A stretch of 64,000 nucleotides of DNA from Pseudomonadota bacterium (GTDB lineage Bacteria > Bdellovibrionota > Bacteriovoracia > Bacteriovoracales > Bacteriovoracaceae): positions 1 through 64,000 of the forward strand of contig JAIYDC010000133.1 of assembly GCA_027487685.1 (NCBI GenBank). The letters run 5' to 3'. Below the pieces are notes generated by a model that was given only the letters and a program-made list of their open reading frames with translations, did not search any database and was not told the origin of the DNA. The translations under genes were made by a program, and so were the position numbers. The stretch's first letter is position 1. The number at the start of each line of letters is the position of its first letter. Positions 60,229 to 64,000 of this stretch are shown here, piece by piece.

Positions 60229-61433
60229 TTCTTGCTCCTACTTTTAAAGCTTGGGATATAAGAAGGAGTAAGAGAATAGTACGTAATTCCTTTAGACTCT
60301 CCAAACTTAAGGAGCTGCTCTAAGAAGTCACAGTGCTGATCATAGTAAGAAGCGTAATTTCTATCTCTAAAAAAAGAGGGATGAACTTGAAAAGCACTGT
60401 CCATGTGTGAATGCATCTGAGCAGTTTTACTATGCTGCCAAAAATACTTTTCATCCGGATTTCTCCCGTCCGCACCGATCACGGCCACTTCCTTCGTGAG
60501 AGCAGAGGCGAGAGGAAGCATCAAAAAAGTTAAGACGTTATCAGAACTTCGTACAGAAAATGAATTTGCCGTTGGGAAATGGAACTCCCGCTGAGTTCGA
60601 ATTCCTAAAACTTTGCCAGAGAGTTCTGGGTACCAGCCAAGTAGTATTGGCACGGAGGACTCGGGAATGATCAAAATAGCTTCAGGGTACAATCTCGTGC
60701 AATTCAATACATAGTCTCTAAAGAGATGAGCATATGTGCTCGGAGAAAAATGGAATACAGGATCAGCGAAGACGATAATGTCTGGCCCTCCGATAACGGA
60801 TAAAAAGTCGGTATTTTTGACTGCACTATTGCAAACAATTTTCAGATCCGTGGAAGAATATCTAAACGCACCATACTGGTCAAAACTGGGTCCAGTTGTG
60901 AAGCAAATGGAACGTGTTTTGTTACCGACCCTCTTCAGGAACATCGAAAAGATGGAGCTCGACTCATCAAAAATTCTCTGTTTCTCGGAATCCGCCAAGA
61001 TCTCAAAGGACAGCTTTCGTAATTGGTCGGATTCTGTACTCGAAAAAAAAACAGGATCGATGAGACGAGTTTTTTCCCACTTAAACCAAATGGAAGGGAA
61101 AAAAAAAGACTTCCAGCTGTGGATCAAGATCAAGTCAAAATCTCTTAGATCGGCAGTGTCAATGTGCTGAAGATTTTGCACCTGATGGACAAAATTTTCC
61201 TGAGAATTAACAAATGGAACAGGCTTCACGCCCAGGAAAGAAACTGTCGCCCTGGATTTTCCAAGCGCCCAGGCAATCCGATTAAGGATGTCATAAGAGG
61301 TCTTGGAGTCTTTGAAGGCAGGGTACACGATAATTTTCTGGGCCGCCACCGCCCTATCGGAGGATGTCCGCTTAAGATAAAAAATAATGACGTAGCAGAC
61401 CTTTCTTGAAAGATATGAAATTAGCTTTGTCAT
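60225..61433 (-). CDS. DUF115/sialyltransferase-like protein
   Basis: A 402-residue protein. The segment SICFTTGPSFDQYGAFRYSS, KIVCNSAVKNTDFL, PDIIVFADPVFHF and VIGADGRNPDEKYFW follows the pattern of DUF115/MptE-like proteins and GT42-type sialyltransferases (nucleotide-binding GxGPSL, then D near a PDIIVFxD). The placement next to a CMP-sugar-type cytidylyltransferase supports transfer of a CMP-activated sugar. The N-terminal 180 residues are unrecognised. Confidence in the exact activity is low. Confidence 0.5.
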   Translation of the reverse strand: MTKLISYLSRKVCYVIIFYLKRTSSDRAVAAQKIIVYPAFKDSKTSYDILNRIAWALGKSRATVSFLGVKPVPFVNSQENFVHQVQNLQHIDTADLRDFDLILIHSWKSFFFPSIWFKWEKTRLIDPVFFSSTESDQLRKLSFEILADSEKQRIFDESSSIFSMFLKRVGNKTRSICFTTGPSFDQYGAFRYSSTDLKIVCNSAVKNTDFLSVIGGPDIIVFADPVFHFSPSTYAHLFRDYVLNCTRLYPEAILIIPESSVPILLGWYPELSGKVLGIRTQREFHFPTANSFSVRSSDNVLTFLMLPLASALTKEVAVIGADGRNPDEKYFWQHSKTAQMHSHMDSAFQVHPSFFRDRNYASYYDQHCDFLEQLLKFGESKGITYYSLTPSYIPSFKSRSKK

Positions 61434-62110
61434 CTGTCTGCCTTCGACAGAGTTCGTGCGACCGATTCGGCGACGAGAAAATCTTCAGGCGTATCGATGT
61501 CAAAAGCTTCCAATTTGGGGATCTCATACATCAGAGGATTTTTGCCAATTCTTTTCTGCTGATTACTCATAAAGGAGTCACGAGAAAAAAAGTAGAAACA
61601 CGAGTTTTCCTCGTAAAGCGGAGGCAAATCCTGGGTTCTCAGTAATTCCTGGGGATGATGGTTCAAGGCCTTGCCTGCTTGATCATAGAATCTCGATTGG
61701 TGCCGAGTCACTGTGAATAAGCTGTCGAAATCGCGCTGCTGCAAGAAGTCGCTACATGCTTTCTCTAATGTTTTTGACGTTAGTAATGGGTTCGTAGAGT
61801 GAGTCTGAACGAAAAGGTCCTCATCCTTGATGACCGAAAGATCATAGTTAATGATCTCATTCATGGAGACAAAGTCACCCTGGATTCCCTTGGGACGAGC
61901 GATGATACCAACTTCGTTTGAAAACCTCTGAACCATTTCAGAAATCAGATCCGAATCTGTATCTACGTAGACCTTTTTAATAGAGGGACACTCAAGCAAT
62001 GTCTTAAGAACGTGTTCAAAAAGAGGTCTACCGTTGAAACTTTTTATATTCTTAGACGGAACTCTCTCTGAATGTCCTTTCATGGGTAAAAGGGCTATGA
62101 AAGACTTCAT
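61430..62110 (-). CDS. CMP-sugar cytidylyltransferase (NeuA/KdsB/PseF-type)
   Basis: A 226-residue enzyme of the acylneuraminate cytidylyltransferase family, which makes a CMP-activated sugar or acid. Key segments: ALLPMKGHSERVPSKNIKSFNGRPL (nucleotide-binding, with the mononucleotide RVPxKN), KKVYVDTDSDLI, FVQTHSTNPLL and FDIDTPEDFLVAE. Which sugar is activated is unknown; no NeuB-type synthase is in view. It overlaps its operon neighbours by four bases at each end. Confidence 0.88.
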   Translation of the reverse strand: MKSFIALLPMKGHSERVPSKNIKSFNGRPLFEHVLKTLLECPSIKKVYVDTDSDLISEMVQRFSNEVGIIARPKGIQGDFVSMNEIINYDLSVIKDEDLFVQTHSTNPLLTSKTLEKACSDFLQQRDFDSLFTVTRHQSRFYDQAGKALNHHPQELLRTQDLPPLYEENSCFYFFSRDSFMSNQQKRIGKNPLMYEIPKLEAFDIDTPEDFLVAESVARTLSKADR

Positions 62111-63042
62111 AATCCCCTCCTCTTTATTTCATCGAGAAGATTCTCAACCGCCATAAGACCTTGTCGCTGAACATTCTCGAGCGTTCTAGAAGCTACATGG
62201 CCAGTGATCAAAACATTATCTAACTTAGAAAGTGCATGATTCTTTATCATCGGCTCTACTTCCATAACGTCGGTGAGATAAGCCGCAATTTTTTTACCAA
62301 CCAGAGCTTCATAGAGCTCCGCTTCATCAACCAAGGAGCCACGGGCAGTATTGATCAGGACCAAATTTGGATTAGCTTTTTTCAGAAGCCTGCCATTAAC
62401 AAGACCCTTTGTTTCAGAATTTAATGGAGCATGCAAACTCAGGTAGTCACAGTTCCTAACGAGTTCCCCTAAGGTTGCCGGAGCAACCCCCTGACTTAAA
62501 AATACTTCATCGCTTGCATACGGATCACAGGCCAAGACAGTCATCCCAAAGGCCTTGGCAAGGCCGCTAACTCTCTGTCCAATCTTACCAAAACCCAGGA
62601 TCCCAAACTTCTTTTGATCCAGTTCCAGTCCAGTCTTTCGAACCCAGTCTCCATTCCTTGTTGAGGAGACTATTTCAAAAATCCGCCGATTGTAGGAAAG
62701 AAGAAGCGCAAAAACGTGCTCGGCCACCGCATTCTGATTCACTCCAACGCAATTCCGAACACTCACGTTATTCTTTTTGCAGCTATCGAGATCGATCTTA
62801 TCTAAGCCGACTCCATACTTAGAAATGATCTTAAGGCCCCTCGCCGCTGCCACTTCAATAAAGTTCTGATCGAAATGATCATCTCCACAAAGGATGGCAT
62901 CGTGCTCGTCGTAGTTTTCTAAAAGCACCTTCGAGGACAAGGGACCTTTCACAAGCTTGCAGTCAAAATTCTGAGCTCTTAAGAGTTCCTGATGCTTGCC
63001 GGGAGTTTCAATGAATGAGGGTGTTGTTACTAGTACTTTCAT
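62107..63042 (-). CDS. D-2-hydroxyacid dehydrogenase (PGDH-like)
   Basis: A 311-residue NAD-dependent dehydrogenase. The nucleotide-binding GILGFGKIGQRVSGLAKAFG and the catalytic segments NTARGSLVDEAEL (Arg) and ITGHVAS (His) are intact, with the Glu in YLTDVMEVEP. Similar to phosphoglycerate dehydrogenase but short, without a regulatory ACT domain. In this operon it may make or oxidise a hydroxy-acid precursor of an unusual glycan. Confidence 0.88.
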   Translation of the reverse strand: MKVLVTTPSFIETPGKHQELLRAQNFDCKLVKGPLSSKVLLENYDEHDAILCGDDHFDQNFIEVAAARGLKIISKYGVGLDKIDLDSCKKNNVSVRNCVGVNQNAVAEHVFALLLSYNRRIFEIVSSTRNGDWVRKTGLELDQKKFGILGFGKIGQRVSGLAKAFGMTVLACDPYASDEVFLSQGVAPATLGELVRNCDYLSLHAPLNSETKGLVNGRLLKKANPNLVLINTARGSLVDEAELYEALVGKKIAAYLTDVMEVEPMIKNHALSKLDNVLITGHVASRTLENVQRQGLMAVENLLDEIKRRGL

Positions 63043-63683
63043 ATTCCTCTAATCGTGCTCTCAAGGTTCGACAAATCTTCTGAGCCAAGGCCACGGTAGT
63101 TCGCAAAGTATTGAGCATTGATGGGTGTCTTTCGGAGAAAAAAATGTGTATTGAGATCGATACTCGCCGTATAGTCTGTCAGAGCATCTCCCACGAAAAG
63201 GACATCTCTTTCAGAATATGAATTTTCTGATAAGATTTTCTTGCCCCAAGTAGTTTTGCTCTCTGGTGAACCAAAGATCCCTTTAAAATATTGATCTAGG
63301 CCTCGCTCACGACAAATGTATCGTAGCTCATCGGTTGGAGTGCCCGATATGACCCAGAAATCGTACTTCTCATGATGGGCCGTCAAAAAGTCCATCGCTC
63401 CTTCAACGAAAGGAGACCGGAGTACTTTCTGGAGGGCAATGTCTGAAAACCTCTGTCCCATCTCCTTGAGTGACGCCTCGGACAGATCCTGATTCAAAAA
63501 GTTTAGATGGTAATGCTTAAACTTTTCGAAACGAGAAATCCCACCGTTCTTCTCATGGTGAGCGACCACTTGTTGGACAACTTCTGGTCCGTACGGCAAA
63601 TACATTTCCTCAAACGCCCTCGTCTTCGCATCCACAGATTCAAGGATGACACCGTCAAAGTCGAAGAATATCGCCCTAATCAT
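63039..63683 (-). CDS. HAD-superfamily phosphatase
   Basis: A 214-residue HAD hydrolase with motif I FFDFDGVILES (nucleophile Asp at about 9), motif II VISGTPTDEL, a Lys in KTTWGKKI and motif IV VGDALTDY. The cap is a small C1 helical insert. It probably removes phosphate from a sugar or acid phosphate intermediate in this glycan operon. It overlaps its neighbours by four and eight bases. Confidence 0.88.
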   Translation of the reverse strand: MIRAIFFDFDGVILESVDAKTRAFEEMYLPYGPEVVQQVVAHHEKNGGISRFEKFKHYHLNFLNQDLSEASLKEMGQRFSDIALQKVLRSPFVEGAMDFLTAHHEKYDFWVISGTPTDELRYICRERGLDQYFKGIFGSPESKTTWGKKILSENSYSERDVLFVGDALTDYTASIDLNTHFFLRKTPINAQYFANYRGLGSEDLSNLESTIRGI

Positions 63684-64000
63684 GTCTTAACTTTCCAAGT
63701 GCAGTACAAGGGGCACCGTCGGCATGCTCAATCCTAAGAGGCGCGATGACCAGAGTTTCAAACACGGCACCAGAAGGGACGTGCGAAAAATTCATGTCTT
63801 CGACGATGAGTAAGTCGGAATCAACCAGGAAGCTTTTGTGAGCTTCCCTTCCGATGTCCTTATTCATCCAAGGATTCATCGAAATTGAGTCCATCCCTAT
63901 AGCTCTCAACGATGGACATTTTTTCTTCAAGTAAGCTGCGACGTCCCCATGGAAACCTGGGTTACGTGACCAGTATGCCTCATTGACTCTGATCTTGTGG
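63676..64000 (-). CDS. Cyclase-family (kynurenine formamidase-like) hydrolase, partial
   Basis: The C-terminal 105 or so residues of a cyclase-family enzyme (PF04199), cut by the right edge. The minus-strand reading continues before any start codon and shows WSRNPGFHG, then LRAIGMDSISMNPW, HKSFLVDSDLLIVEDMNF and FETLVIAPLRIEHADGAPCTALGKL, the end typical of this metallo-hydrolase family. It overlaps the HAD gene by eight bases and thus heads the glycan operon as far as it can be seen. Confidence 0.8.
   Translation of the reverse strand, partial: HKIRVNEAYWSRNPGFHGDVAAYLKKKCPSLRAIGMDSISMNPWMNKDIGREAHKSFLVDSDLLIVEDMNFSHVPSGAVFETLVIAPLRIEHADGAPCTALGKLRHD

Overview
The window reads as chromosomal DNA of a Gram-negative, moderately GC-rich bacterium, most likely a member of the Bdellovibrionota (Bacteriovoracales-like). 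This is an inference from the combination seen: many short secreted, lipoprotein and outer-membrane beta-barrel genes, a PhaR-type regulator next to paired ArsA-like ATPases, an SUV3-type RNA helicase, HD-GYP and FHA proteins, and a proton-motor-like stator pair. No rRNA, tRNA, CRISPR array, transposase or prophage gene was seen.

Layout. 1-4419: an oligopeptide ABC transporter operon (oppA-oppB-oppC-oppD, minus strand, oppD cut by the left edge). 4539-7090: a TPR lipoprotein and a LolB-like lipoprotein. 7487-12874: a plus-strand run of a PHA-type regulator, a beta-barrel protein, two complementary ArsA-like ATPases, glutamate-cysteine ligase and a cystathionine gamma-synthase/lyase-type enzyme. 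12864-16577: secreted and signalling proteins, including a degenerate SpoIIE-like phosphatase and an HD-GYP protein. 17296-21963: an overlapping minus-strand operon of an SUV3-like RNA helicase, a DUF455 di-iron protein and an ATP-grasp enzyme. 21981-34462: an M28 aminopeptidase, a nitronate monooxygenase/thioesterase pair, feoAB, a 5'-nucleotidase, a sensor kinase, and a DtxR regulator/NTP-transporter-like/M3 peptidase operon. 34649-48856: a repeat-bearing secreted protein, rpiB, ahcY, an RNA methyltransferase, two tandem response regulators behind a PD-(D/E)XK-like protein, an acyl-CoA dehydrogenase, GST, deoC, tyrS and trpS.

48976-53270 is the most unusual block: a translationally coupled operon encoding a MotB-like protein with a very long coiled coil, a MotA/ExbB-like stator protein and a membrane-anchored FHA protein. 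It looks like an ion-driven envelope machine that is neither a flagellar stator nor a complete Zorya system. 53368-58462 holds exported proteins (two beta-barrels, a GPLG-rich protein, a PHB depolymerase-type esterase, a matrixin-like protease with a C-terminal anchor) and a decayed stretch with a cytochrome P450 fragment.

58815-64000 is visibly more AT-rich and carries a surface-glycan cluster: two GT2 glycosyltransferases, a DUF115/sialyltransferase-like protein, a CMP-sugar-type cytidylyltransferase, a 2-hydroxyacid dehydrogenase, a HAD phosphatase and a cyclase-family hydrolase (cut by the right edge). Six of these form one tight minus-strand operon.

Functional threads: peptide and nucleotide scavenging (Opp, M3 and M28 peptidases, 5'-nucleotidase, Npt-like carrier, DeoC), sulfur and glutathione metabolism (GshA, MetB/MccB-type enzyme, AhcY, GST), iron uptake with a DtxR-family regulator, and PHB degradation. 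These fit a degradative or predatory lifestyle but do not prove one.
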